The notes beneath the pieces are model-generated. The model was given only the letters and a program-made list of their open reading frames with translations, was not told where the DNA came from and did not search any database. Made by a program: the position numbers and the translations under genes. A DNA stretch of 64,000 bases. It comes from Cryptomeria japonica (Eukaryota > Streptophyta > Pinopsida > Cupressales > Cupressaceae). Positions within the stretch are counted from its first letter, which is position 1; every line of letters begins with the position of its first letter. Where the stretch lies: positions 182,860,977 through 182,924,976 of the forward strand of contig NC_081411.1 of assembly GCF_030272615.1 (NCBI RefSeq). Reading direction: 5' to 3'. Of this stretch, positions 25,905 through 39,924 are shown one piece after another.

Positions 25905-26550
25905 AATTTCTGCTCTACTTTATCTTTCAATTTGGAATTTATTATATAAAATCCGGTTTTAGGTAGGTATCTTATTTGATATGGTATTTCTTATTTTAAT
26001 TTTTTTAATTTGTCTTATATATTTCTCTTTATCTTTCATATTACAATTTATTATATTATTTTTAGTCTTACAAATTTCATTCATATTTCAATAATAGTAT
26101 TTTTATTTTGCAAAAGTTTATTTTTTTATTTTTGTGATAGTGAAATTTACATGTATTTTATTTAATTTTAATGTTTATTTTGAAAAAATATTTGTTACAT
26201 ATATCAATAAATAGTATTAATCTAGTATAGAGTTGGACTCATTCTCTTAATTTCTCCTCTACGTTATCTTCCAATTTGGAATTTATTATATAAAATTTAG
26301 TTTTAGGTAGGTATCTTATTTGATATGGTAGTATTTCTTATTTTAATTTTCTTTTTTAATATGTCTTATACATTTCTCTTTATCTTATTTGAATAATAAT
26401 ATTTTTAATTTGAAAAACTTTTTTATTTTATTATTGTGATAGTGAAATTTACATATATTTTATTTAATTTTTATATTTACTTTGAAAAAATATTTGATAC
26501 ACATATCAATTAATAGTATAATCTTGTATAGAATGGGACTCATTTACTTA
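25905..26550. repeat. Tandem duplication, about 300-340-bp units
   Basis: 25905-26250 and 26254-26550 share long stretches: CAATTTGGAATTTATTATATAAAAT, TTTTAGGTAGGTATCTTATTTGATATGGTA, GATAGTGAAATTTACAT and GGACTCATT. The unit lengths differ through deletions. It is AT-rich and non-coding. Confidence 0.85.
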
Positions 26551-26744
26551 ATCTTTCATCCATCCATATATTTTTCCTTATATACTTAGTTTATCTATAG
26601 TCTTATACATAGAGTTATACATATTCATCTTAAATTCATATAATTATTACATTTCCACATATACCTACAACCATTTATATGTGTATGATCATGATTTGAC
26701 AAATTTTCACAATATTTTTCACCTTTCCTTTAAAATTAAAAAAT

Positions 26745-26749
26745 AATAG
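26745..26749 (+). repeat. Target site duplication, left (AATAG)
   Basis: A perfect match to 39239-39243 across the LARD-like element. Confidence 0.85.
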
Positions 26750-29700
26750 TGTAATGCCCACCCAAAACTACCATAGAGAAAATAACTAAACTAACTAACA
26801 AACAGACATTTTTTTTTTTAAGAACATCTATTAATGCAACATAGTAAACTAACATAACTTCAAACCATAGATCAACTTCACAAGAATACATAGAACATAA
26901 TAATGATAACCATAACCTCTTACAACACATGTGGAAATAACATTATAGCAATTAGCATCTCAATGCATCCCTATACTCATTCATCCATTCATCTATTCAT
27001 TCATTCCCTAGGGTACTTTAACATGATTAATTACTATCAATAACACATAACACATCAATATCATAATACCATTAACATTTGTTATAAAAATTACATTATT
27101 ATCTCTCTCATCGTGAGAATCATGATTTTTCAAACACTTATCCTATCATATTCCCATTAGCTCTCAGAGTTCATTTTAAAACACCAATTCCAAGTCTTCC
27201 TAATTCCCCATCTCTTCATTAACCATCTAATTCATTATGAATCCAAATAGCACTATCAAAATATAAGAAATTGTAATTCTTTTCCTTTCTTAGTTTCATC
27301 ATACATACCATCAAGATAACATATACACAATCATAGAAAAGTCTATAAAACAAATTCTAGATACTTTTGAATGAGATTACTTATAATAAGATTATCTAGA
27401 AAAGCACCATATCTACAATAAGGATACACATAGCTCAAGATTTCAAATCTTACTCCATATAGATCTCTATCACTTTTCTACGTGATGAACATTCTAGCAT
27501 GTATCATATAATTAATACAACATCCTATTCCATTACAAGATCATAACCTCGACTACCTCATCATCATGTCCTATTACATAAGAATCTATGGTACAAGTAA
27601 ATAATATCTTTTATTTTCCAATGTCATCATGATTCAATATACTATCTCAATGCATAGAAATTAACTCTTCATAAAGAAGAATCATAGAGTCCATATAAAT
27701 ATACAAATGCTCCTTCCTCTCCATATTCCAAAGATAACTAACATTAAGGATTACTAACCTTCAAATCAATGCATACATGATCATTAACACATACACAAGA
27801 TAATCCAATCATATCACTAAATCATTTAATTCCCTTCTAATCTAAAATTACATACACATTGAATATCCATTTACAGTGATCCTATCCAAGATATCTCATT
27901 CTGAAATCAACCTACTACAAGTCCTAATACATATGTTCACAAGATATTAATTACATAGTTTTCTTTAATATTACATCTTTCTCAAGATACAAAAATACAT
28001 TATATCAATTCCAATTACATATCAGGCACTTCACATCATCAGGCTAATCATAAATCAATAAACTCCTAGAGGCATAATCAAAAAGAGGCATAATGATAAT
28101 GGACACATGTAAGGAAGAGTATCATCACATGCTAGCCTCATGTGGAATCCACCTCAACCTTGGAGCCAAACAAGGGAGTTTGATCTACCCCTCTTCCCAA
28201 TCATATATTTCAAAATCATCTATGTGGGATCTGTCATCCCAAAATCATCTCCCTGGGATTTGCCATGGAGCACACAACACATATTCATTATCTTTATTAA
28301 GTGAATCCTATTTACCCAAACCCACTAATAAATTATTATGGTTATCACTTGCAATTAAACATAAACTCTTAATGTGGTCCCATGATAGGTCTAGACCCTA
28401 AGAATCCTCTCTAGGAACCTCTTAGGATCCTATTGCTCATAACCTTCATCCTACACATGCAAGAGGCCACTCTCCAGACCATGGGCCATAACCTTGGGGT
28501 AAAACATGCATCAAAATATTATTAAAATATCATCAAGGCTCACAAATTACATAGGCACAATCACAACATCACTAACACAAATTGAAGCATAATATAAGCC
28601 ATACATCCAAAATGCAAGCACAAGCCTTCACCAAAGAAACAGATCAATGATCCAAAGCGCATACATGAGTTAAAAATCTAATCCAAAATAATTTATAATC
28701 CTATACAATGAGGAAACAATGTCCCACTGGAACTCACATAAACATTCCTCAACAATGCGGCATTCTTCTTCCTGGTAGAGCAAAACAACATAAGAACAAT
28801 ATCCTTAATGGTGAGGCACAAATCCTCTCACTGAATCATAAAACCAACATAGATAAATCAATATTACATCATAAAAACCTTTCGGGAACTCTATTCAATC
28901 ATAAAATGCCTCTGGTAAATGCACAAAAATCGAAAAGGAGACTCACCTGGGTAAAACCATCAAAACTAGCAACTTCAGGCAGAATGTCATACTAAAAACC
29001 CACACTAGCATTCCTAGGAGATATTTTAGCTCTCCCAAGCCATATTTTGGCATTTTGGGGTCTTGTTTTGGTGTTTTGGGGCCAAATATTAGCGTTTATA
29101 GTCTAGAATGCATAAATCATTAAAAACGAACAAATTTGATATGGAAACTTGCGAGAATTGCAAAGGGACTCTCAATTTGGCCAAAATATATTCCTATAAG
29201 ATGTGTAAGGTTTAAATAACATTAATAAAACACATGAACAAGATATTATGAACATTCAAAGAGAGACTTACATCAATATCCACCCACAAACGCACTTAGA
29301 AGTGTACAAAGCTTCACCAAATTCACACAACAACTCAGGGAGATGTAATAAGATAAAGATAGGTAAAAAGAAACATTGAAAAGGAATTCTAATACCCAAG
29401 CATTACTAAAGACAACTATAAAATAAATAAATCAAGAAAATACAAATCTCAAGACTTCCTGAAACCAACTCTCGACAAGCCACGTACCACATTCTTACAA
29501 ATACATACAGACACTTGAGGAAATGCAGAAACTCATCAGGGAGAAACATAAAAAAAATCCAAAAATCTTATTAAACTCGATCCAAATCACAAGGGAGAGG
29601 AAACAAGAATCTAATAAGGGAAAATGCAGAATATGCATTTCCAGCAACACACATCATTTCCAAAATTTTCCATATTTCACATACATATCAATCATTCATA

Positions 29701-31216
29701 AATTCCTCCCAAAAACCCATATTGAAATATTTAAACACCAAAATAATTTCCTCAAAAATAATCTTTCAACATTCACAATGAAGACATTCTTTTGAAAAAC
29801 AAATTGCAAAGTAAAAATGAAGCTACAACCTGGAAATCGCAAGCAAAGTAGAACCAATTGATGAAGAAGAATCCAAAATCCAGCGACTCCAATCCTAAAT
29901 CTTCAAATCAACTCCAGCAATCCACTTCAAAGATTTAATTGCAAAATTTGGAGAGATGCCAACCTCGACAACGCACAAGGAAAACCATTAAATAGAAATT
30001 AAACTCTAAATTATAGAAATCCACTGACCAATCAGAAAATTCCATAAAACCATATATTATACCTACCATGCGTGAAAACAAGGTAAGTATTATTTAACAA
30101 TATTATTTACTTACCTGAATCAAAATCAACCAATAGAAATAAGGGGTAGGTATCTATATAACATAGCCAATTATACAAATAAAATAATATTATACTATAA
30201 ACATTAGTAACAAATAATAAGTCAATCCCAATAATAATTAAATAAGAAAAAACTTATATAAATAGAAACTCAATATTAAATATAAAATCAAATCAACAAT
30301 AAAGCATTAATCAATAATTAATTCTCTAAATCATAAATAATAAATAAATAACCATTAAACAATAAATAATTAACAAACCAATAAAGAATTAATAAAAAAT
30401 TAAATAAATCAATCAAATAAATCAAACTCAATTAAACAAATATAAAATCTCAACAATATATAAATATAACCAATCAATTAAATAATAAAGAAACCAACTA
30501 AATAAATAGCCACTCTATATGATAAACTAATCCAAACATTAATAAATTATATAAATCTGATATTTATTAAATAATAACCACACAACCACATCACCTCAAG
30601 AGACTTGAAAAAAGGGTCAAACATGGACACAAAACCCTAACCACCAACTTATGCCACAACACAACTAACAAGGTGAGAAACTAAGCCTAGAGTGTAAGAG
30701 GGAAGTTGATGCCATCTCCGTCAACTTGAAAATGGGATATCACACGCTCAAACCTGTGAAACAAGGCGGAGTCGATGTTAGGTACCTACAAACCTGCAAC
30801 CACCACTAAACATGATAAAACATATATACAACATATATACATCATTAATGATTAGGCAAGTGATAGAGAATTACAACGTCATATCATGCTCACAATGAGT
30901 GGTATGACATCATGTCTACTGATGAAGACACTAGAAGACACTCGTAAATATCATAACATCAATTCAAACATCACAATCATAGAGTAGGGTTAGAATAATC
31001 GTAATGCCATCAAAATCCCATGAGCAATATGGTCCTTCATAAATAATGAACACATATAAATCATCAAATATAGATCCATCTTAATATCTAATTCAATTAT
31101 GAAATAGGGTTAGTATATAGCATGATACCAACAAATCATAATTAAGTAGACTAAGCTAGATCAATATAATCCTCTGATGTATAGGAAGCCAAGATAAGTC
31201 ATGGAGGGGCACTAAA
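26750..31216 (-). repeat. Left LTR (3' LTR) of the LARD-like element
   Basis: It is 4467 bp. The outer end reads TGTAATGCCCAC on the plus strand and the inner end GGGGCACTAAA. It is homologous to 34631-39238 throughout. It lacks about 240 bp that are present at 35933-36177 in the other LTR. Around 30180-30560 it is a low-complexity AAT-rich tract. Open frames inside it (for example 28708-28995) are not conserved in the other LTR. Confidence 0.9.
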
Positions 31217-34200
31217 TCCTCCCCCCCTTGGGTTCAACTTACTCCTGGAAGTTGTCAAGGGTTAAGTTCAAAACATGTTCACATTAATCCAAAACTTCTT
31301 AATTCAATCATTTTCTAGTTCAAAATCAGATAATGACAACAAAAGTTTCCTTACTAAACTTCAATTATTCAAGTGAATGCATCACAAAAGAGATAAAACA
31401 AGTTACCAAACTATTACTAGTTACAATAAGTATGCTAAATTATTAAAATATCTTCAAGAGATCCTTATTTAATTACATTTTGCAATACTACAATTATAAT
31501 ATTTTTCATCGGGTTAACATCTATGAGCAAAAATCACAATGACTCACACTATTTCAAGCATGGAAACACTTCTTTAACATCTAGTTGCATGAAATTAAGA
31601 AGAAAAATATACATTTTACACAATACTTTACACAAACACATTCTTATATTATTTAAGAAGTCACATGTCATACACCTATATGAGGAAAATTTGAATAAAC
31701 TTCCTTCAAGACTAAGTAGGATCAAAAGAATCTCACAATTACTAGAAATTTATATCCTATAAAAAACAAAATTTATAGTATATAAACTTCTCAATCTCTT
31801 CCACGCTTCCTCTATGTTACTCTGATACAAACATTCAATGCATCTTTCGTTCAATAAAATTATTCAAGGAACTCTAATCCATTAATTATGCATGATATAT
31901 ATATATATAGAGAGAGAGAGAGAAGCACTCATTGAAGGTATGAAATCAATAGTTGTTTTGCATTTAACTATTTCATATATTACAAAATTCTCAAATCCAA
32001 ATGCACTTCTCTCTAATATTTCATCTCATTTAACATATTTTATTTACTCATATGATACTAATATTATCTAATTGTTCTCTAAATCTAGTGCACTTCTTTG
32101 CAGTGTCCTCCCTTACACACACTATCAAGGTTCGAAATGAATATGACAGAGACACTTCTTCACATTAAATGAGGGCCCACAATTCACAATGTACAGAACG
32201 ACCACTATCAACAATGACACAAGAGAAAGTCCAAAAAGAAAAAGATCATCAACTCCAACATTAAATCACAAAAAAATTTAGCGAAATCAATCAAGGAATA
32301 TAGCATGACAAGTGCCACCACATAGAAAAAAATAGATGAAAGAAGAATTACAGAAGTCTAAAAAATAAATTAGCTCTAACGATGCTATCACAAATCACAA
32401 AATAACTCAAGGAAAATAGCCAACTTATCTAAATCTACATCATGAGGTGACCAATATCAATCACACCAAAGGGAGTAACTGCTACACATCACTTGAGGGT
32501 ACAACACCCTGAATGTGTTATAAAGTGTGTGCCAGACATTTAAAACCATAAGTTTATTTATATATCTATATTCATTTTATCATTTTGTTGTAATCTAATG
32601 TTTTACAAAACTCTAGGCAAGTATCTTTCATGAAGGAAGACATATGCATGGTGGAAATAAAGTGTTTCATACACACAAGGAATAGACTAATGACATGATT
32701 AATATTCAAGATATCCTATCAATGAAATTACCACATTTACCAAATTACAGTAAAAATAAATATCTAATTCTCAACTGATCACTCGATGTTATGCTACAAT
32801 ACTCACCATTACCCTTAATGCACAATAAATAGAAAACAGATGATAACAATAGTCTACATGATATCATTAAACATTTTAATCAATCATATACTCACACAAG
32901 AAAATTTTCTCATAAGAAATGGATCTCATTACTTAATCTCCAAATAAAATTTAATACCAAACATGATTACTCAGGTACCTTATCTCCTATGATCATTTCC
33001 TTAACACACCATTAACCAGATAATTTATCTATATTGCATACAACTAAACATCATAGCCTTACTTGCAACCACTTATTTTCATTTACACTTAATTTTCACA
33101 TAAATTCAAATACATGCATACATACTTTATTATATTCAACTCATTTTCCATCAACCCTTAACAATATTCCTTTGTAAACTAAATATTCCAAGTATTCCAA
33201 TAGAAATTGTCATTAAGGAACATATTGCAACATCATACCATTCATTATCAATTCATCCTACTGAATTTCATTAATCTATCACTTCCCTAAAATTTGAACA
33301 AGGTATGGAGATAACATCTTTTCTTAATATATCCATATAATCAAACATTAAATTTCTTTTAATCCACACATCTCCTTTACAAACCTAAGACTTTTATCTA
33401 CCAAACCAAGTAGGAACATAATGATATAAATTCTAAATTTCACTATACTATTCATGCAATGCATCAATTTTACTTCATTCCAAATATAAATATTTTAACA
33501 TGATCTTTTAATCTATTACTTAATGAAGCTTCCTACATTTTCATGGAAAAGATATTCTATCTAACTAATTCTTCCTCTAAACAAAAATCATGGATGTCAT
33601 ACATAAATTTCTATCTTCAATACAAATTTATTCCATCCTAGCTTCTCTTTTAGTGTACTCAAAATCATATTCATCAGTGAGTATTCAATGCTTCTACTTA
33701 ATCTTAAGAAACTTTTAAGCTCTATGAATGTTTTACCCAAATAGAGAGAAGAGGGAGGAAAGCATTTCCAATAATTAGTATATGCACACAAAAATTATAT
33801 TTATGGACAGTTTGAATTTTCCTAGGCATGGTGTATTTATTGTACTATGCAGCTACTTACATTATTCTATAAAATATGCAAGTTCAACCTTCCACGAAAT
33901 CTCCTAGCATTACAAATGCAACTAGAACCTCAAATTCTTATTGAATATTATTATTTATTCAAAGTATCTTTTCTTACTTGCAATATTACACACATATACA
34001 CATATATACAAACACACAAAAATTATATTTGATACCCATACATCACCAGTTAATTCTTTACATTTTACAAAGAAGGATAAGGGAAGGAGAAGGACATTGT
34101 TTGAGATACTATTTACTATCTGCTGATGCGTCTTATGTAAATTCTTCAATTTTCACATCATGATCTACAATAAATCACTCTTATATGCATAATGCAAACA

Positions 34201-34630
34201 TTTCATCTTTCTTCTCCTGATAAAATCGATGTAACAAGTTAATCTTATAAACATAGCATCCATTAAATGAATACACAATTTTCTCTCACTCTATAACATA
34301 ATCATCTATATTGTAAAAACAACTCTTATCATATAGATAAGGACTTGAAATCACAAGAAAGATCGCCTATAATCATATAAATTTAACTCGCATCCAGGAG
34401 GCATGCATAAGAAATGACTACATAAATTGCCCACAATTATGATTTCTAAAGGACTTAGGAAGAGGATACAGAGCATATATATCTTAAAATTTGTAGGGTT
34501 TTAAATGTTTTTTTCCATCACCATTCTAATAAATAGTTAGAATCAAAAGAAAATTATAACATGCCACACAAGACTAAGAGTAACCTTAACCAAATATCCC
34601 AGTGTTTGTAACATGGGCTCTGATACTAGA
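31217..34630 (-). other. Non-coding core of the LARD-like element
   Basis: No gag or pol motif is visible on either strand; the longest open frames are under 80 codons. The polypurine tract is at 31217-31229 (AAGGGGGGGAGGA on the minus strand). A dinucleotide run of AT then AG lies at about 31893-31923. The primer site lies at the right end. Confidence 0.8.
34615..34628 (-). other. Met-tRNA primer binding site of the LARD-like element
   Basis: It reads TAGTATCAGAGCCC on the minus strand, two bases from the LTR. Only the second base differs from the standard TGGTATCAGAGCC site. Confidence 0.88.
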
Positions 34631-37600
34631 TGCAATGCCCACAAAAAATACCCTAGAGAAAATAACTAAACTAACTAAACAACAAAGATATTTTATTTTA
34701 AAGAATATCTATTAATGCAACATAGTAAACTAACATAACTTTAAATCATAGATCAACTTCACAAGAATATATAAAACATCATGAATGATAACCAGAACTC
34801 TTACAACGCAAGCAGAAATAGCATTATAACAATTAACATCTCAATGTATACCTATACTCATTCATCTATTCATCTATTCATTCATTCCCTATGGTACTTT
34901 AACATCATTACTTACTAGCAATAACACATAACACACCAATATCATAATACCATCAACATTTGTTATAATAATTACATTACTATCTCTCTCATCATGAGAA
35001 TCATGAATTTTCAAACACTTATCATATCATATTCCCATTGGCTCTCAGAGTTCATTTTAAAACACCAATTCCAAGTGTTCCAAATTACCCATTTCTTCAT
35101 TAACCATATAATTCATTATGGATCTAAATAGAACTATCAACATATAAGCAATTCTATTTTTTTCCTTTCTTAGTTTCATCACACATCCCATCAAGATAAC
35201 ATATACAAAATCATAGACAAGTCTATACAACAAAATCTAGTTCCTTTCCAATGACATTACTTATAACAAGATTATCTAAAAACACCATATCTATAATAAG
35301 GACACACATAGCTCAACATTTCAAATCTTACTCCATATAGATCTCTATTTTTTTCTACCTAATGAACATTCTTACAACATGTATCATACAATGAATACAA
35401 TATCATATTCCATTACAAGATCACAACTTTGACTACCTCATCATAATATCCTAATACATAAGAATACATGGTACAAGTACATCATCTCTTTTATTTTCCA
35501 GTATCATCGTGATTCAATATACTATCTCAATGCATATAAATTAACTCCGCACAAAGAAGAATCATAGAGTCCATATAAATATACAACTACTCATTCCTCT
35601 CCATATTCCAAAGATAACTAACATTAAGTATTAATAAATTTCAAATCAATTCATAAATGATCATTAACACATCCACTACCATCCACAAGAGATACACAAG
35701 ATAATCCTATCGTATCACTCAATCATTTAATTCATTTCTAATATGAAATTACATACACATTGAATATCAATTTATAGAAATGCTATCCAATACATCTCAT
35801 TCTGAAATCAACCTATAACTACAATTCCTAATACATATTTTCACAAGATATTAATCACATATTTCTCTTTACTACTACATCTTTCTCAATATACAAAAAC
35901 ACATGATATAAATTGCAATTACATGAATTATGCTCCAAAGGTCCATCCACATGATGAGATAATATAAATACATGTATACCCATGCAAGCATCTAATGAAG
36001 AAAATCCCAATTGAATAAGGCATCAAACCAATCGACCATGTGGAACCAAATAGGAACCACTCCCCATACTAGGAGATGACATGGGGTTCCAACTCACACT
36101 CAAGACCTAGGCTGACACCTAACAACCAAGGGACTCAACATGACATCCACAAAGACAACAACCATAACAATGAACTACTTCACATCACAAGGGTAATGAT
36201 AAATCAATAAACTCCTAGAGGCATAATCAACAAGAGGCATAAGGATAATGGACACATGTAGGGAAGAGTATCATCACATGGTAGCCTCATGTGGAATCTA
36301 CCTCAACCTTGGAGCCAAAAAAAGGAGGACCATCTACTGTACCAATGGTCTTCCCAATCATAGATTCCAAAACCATCTCCCTAGAATTTGCCATCCCAAA
36401 ATCATCTATGTGGAACCCACCATTCTGGAACACAACTCAAATTAATTATCTTTATTAAGTGAGTCCTATTTACCCAAACCCACTAATCAATTATTATGGT
36501 TATCACTTGCAATTAAACATAAACTCTTCATGTGGTCCCATGACAAGTCTAGACCCTAATCATCCTCTCTAGGAACCTCTTAGGAGCCTATTTCTCAGGA
36601 CACCAGTCCTACACATGCAAGAGCCCACTCTCCCCACCATGGACCATAACCTTGGGTAAAAAATGCATCAAAATAACATTACAAACACATCATGAAGGCT
36701 CACAAATGACATAGGCATAGTCACAACATCACTAACACAAACTGAAGGATAATATGAAGCATACATCCAAAATGCAAGCACAAGCCTTCACCAAACCAAC
36801 ATATCAATGATCCAAAGCATATAAATGAGTTCAAAATCTAATTCCAAATAATTTCCAATCCTCTATATTAAGGCAACAACATCCCACTGGAGCTCACATA
36901 AACATTCCTCAACGGTGAGGCATTCCTCCTCCTGCTGGAGGAAATCAACATATGAACAATATCCTCAATGGTGAGGCACAAATCCTCTCATCGGAGCACA
37001 AAACCAACATAAATAAATCAAGATGACATTAAAAAAATCTTTGAGGAACTTAAGGAAATCACAAAATACCTCTAGTAAATGCATGAAAATTGGAAAGGAG
37101 ACTAATTGGGAAAAATCATAAAAAAATTCAAATTTGAGCATAATAGAGCACCAAAAACCTAGACTAGTGTTCTTGGGAGACAATTTATCTCTCCCAAGCC
37201 ATTTTTTGGAGTTTTGGGGTCTTCTTTTGGCGTTTTGGGGCAAAACATAAGCATTTTCAGTTCGGAATGTAAAAGTCATTAAAAATAGACAAATTTGATA
37301 ATGAGACTTGCCAAAATTCTAAAGAGACTCTCAATTTGATAATGAAACTTGCCAGGAGTGCACAAAGCTTCACCAAATTTCCACAACAACTCGAGTAGAT
37401 TCATTAAGACAAAGATAGATACAAAGCATCATTCTGAAGGCATTCTAATGCACAAGAATCACTCAAGCCGACTATAAAATAAACAAATAAAATAATTACA
37501 ACACTCAAGCCTTCCCGAAAGCAACTCCCAGCAAGCCATAGACCACATTCTTACAAATACATACAGACACTTGAGGATATGCAGAAACTCATTAGGGAGA

Positions 37601-39238
37601 AACATAAAAAATAATTGAAAAAGCTTATTTAACTCAATCCAAATTACAAGGGAGGGGAAACAAGAATCCAATAAGGGAAAATGCAGAATATGCATTCTTG
37701 GCAGCACACATCATTCCCAGAATTTTCCATATGTCACATACATATCAATCATTCATAAATTCCTCCCAAAAACCCATCTTAAAATATTTAAACACCAAAA
37801 TCCTTTCCCCAAAAAATAATATATCAGCATTCACAATTTAGACAATCTTTTAAAAAATAAATTGTAGAGTGAAAATGAAGCTCCAACCTCAAAATTGCAA
37901 CCAAGGCAGAACCAACTGATGAAGGACAATCCAAAATCTAGCGACTCCAATCCCAAATCTTCAAATCAACTCCAACAATCCAATCCAAATTGAATAAAAT
38001 ATACAAAGCTTTAATTCCAAAATTTGCAGAGATGCCAACCCCGACAATGCACAAGAAAAACCATTAAATAGAAAAATAAAACTCAAAACTATAGAAATCC
38101 ACCGACCAATCAGAAAATTTCATAAAACCATATATTATACCTACCATGAGTAAAAATGAGGTAACTATTATTTAACAAAATTATTTAGTTACCCCACTCA
38201 AAATCAACCAATAGAAGTAAGGGTTAGGTTATTATATTATAAACATTAATAACAAATAATAAATCAGTCCCAATAATAATTAAATAAGAAAAAACTTATA
38301 TAAATAGAACCTCAAAACTAAATATAAATTCAAATCAAGAATAAAGCATTAATAAAAAATTAATGCTTTAATTAATAAATAATTTAAATAAATAAATAAA
38401 TAACAATTAAACAATAAATAATTAATAAACCAATAAATAAAATAATAAAGAATTAAATCAATAAATCAAAGAAATAAAAATCAATTAAATAAATATAAAA
38501 GCTCAACAATAAATAAATATCACCAATCAATTAAACAATAAATAAACCAAATAAATAAATCGCAATGCTATATGATAAACTAATCGAAATATTAATAAAT
38601 TATATTAGTTTTTGATATTAATTAAATAATAACCACACAACCACATCACCTCAAGCGACCCAACAAGGGTTAAACACCGACACAAGACCCTAACCACCAA
38701 CTTACGCCACAACACAAGTGACAAGGTGAACAACTAAGCCTAGAGTGTAAGAGGGAAGCTCATGCCATCTCTGTCAACTTGTCATTGGAATATGACTCTC
38801 TCAGACCTATGAAACCAAGTGGAGTCAATGTCCGGTACCTGCAAGCCTACAACCACCACTAAACATGATACACAATATATACATCATAAATTATCAGGCA
38901 AGTGATAGAGAATCACAATGTCATATAATGCTCACAATGAATGGTATGAAATCGTCTCTAATCATAAAGACACTAGAAGACACTCACAAACATCACAATA
39001 ATAGAGTAGGGTTAGCGTAATCATAATGTCATCAAAATCTCATGAGTAATATGATCCTTGATGTATAATGAACACATATAAATCATCAAATATAGATCCA
39101 TCTTCATATCTAACTCAATCATGAAATATGGTTAGTATATACCATGATACCAAGAAATCATCATAAAGTAGACTAACCTAGATCAATATAATTCTCTGAT
39201 GTATAGAAAGACAAGATGAGTCAGGGAGGGGCACTACA
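34631..39238 (-). repeat. Right LTR (5' LTR) of the LARD-like element
   Basis: It is 4608 bp, starts TGCAATGCCCAC and ends GGGGCACTACA on the plus strand. It carries a segment of about 240 bp (35933-36177) that is missing from the left LTR. The AAT-rich tract is at about 38220-38600. Confidence 0.9.
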
Positions 39239-39243
39239 AATAG
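39239..39243 (+). repeat. Target site duplication, right (AATAG)
   Basis: A perfect partner of 26745-26749. Confidence 0.85.
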
Positions 39244-39924
39244 TGTTGGACAACTGGACCTACTGAACATCTCACCTTGATTTAATAATAATATGTTTGA
39301 TACAATAGCATTTATCCAAAGCACAAAAGTACTTAATAGAAACACATTTTTAATTGTTGCACTAAAAGGTAGTGTCAAATCTACATAATAGATCCCTTGT
39401 CTAATATTTCAATCCTTCAATATACTTTTGGAGGGCAGGATTTTTAGTCCTGCCTATCTATAGGTGGAGACTAATGTTTTCATCTCCCTCACTTTTTCAA
39501 TTAATTTTTCTTGAAAATCTCTATCAAATATTTATTTTACAGTTTAACATCATTTATTTATTGATATCATTTTTCTCTTTTTTTACATTTTTCTGATTGG
39601 CCCTATACTTTTTCATCTCTATCACGTTTTTAATTTAAAAAAATTCGAAACCTCTATCAAATATTTATTCTATAATGTACCATCATTTATTTATTAATGC
39701 CATTTTTCTCTCTATTTTACATTTTAATGTGAGCAAAAAAAAAACTTCCTAATGTCTTAGGTAAAAATTGAAATTTTAATTGTACATCACCGATCTGATA
39801 CTGTGTATTGTCTACATTGAAAATAAATTTTAAAAAATCTATTTAACAGTAAGTATACGACAGAATTTATCCGCCAACTACATATCGAATGCAAATTTTT
39901 AATACATATTAAATGTAGCACTCG
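39244..39924. other. Non-coding spacer with a 133-bp-period duplication
   Basis: About 39495-39595 and 39628-39733 share CTCTATCAAATATTTATT, ATCATTTATTTATT and ATTTTTCTCT in the same order, 133 bases apart. No gene is seen. Confidence 0.6.

Larger units (their letters stand above)
26750..39238 (-). mobile_element. LARD-like non-autonomous LTR retrotransposon with 4.5-kb LTRs
   Basis: Two very long direct repeats (26750-31216 and 34631-39238) are flanked by a perfect AATAG duplication. The minus-strand orientation follows from the primer site next to the right LTR (TAGTATCAGAGCCC, close to the initiator Met-tRNA site) and the polypurine tract next to the left LTR. The core (31217-34630, 3.4 kb) has no open frame that resembles a retroelement protein. 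LTRs of about 4.5 kb with a non-coding core of about 3.5 kb match the published LARD class (large retrotransposon derivatives). Movement would need enzymes from a partner element. Confidence 0.88.

Noticed and set aside
28708-28995. Open frame of 95 codons in the left LTR of the LARD-like element
   Set aside because: The other LTR (about 36870-37160) does not keep the frame.
31893-31923. AT then AG dinucleotide run
   Set aside because: A simple microsatellite, not a regulatory or array structure.
33847-34163. Cluster of open frames of about 60 codons in the LARD core
   Set aside because: They overlap on both strands in low-complexity, AT-rich DNA, with no pattern of a protein.
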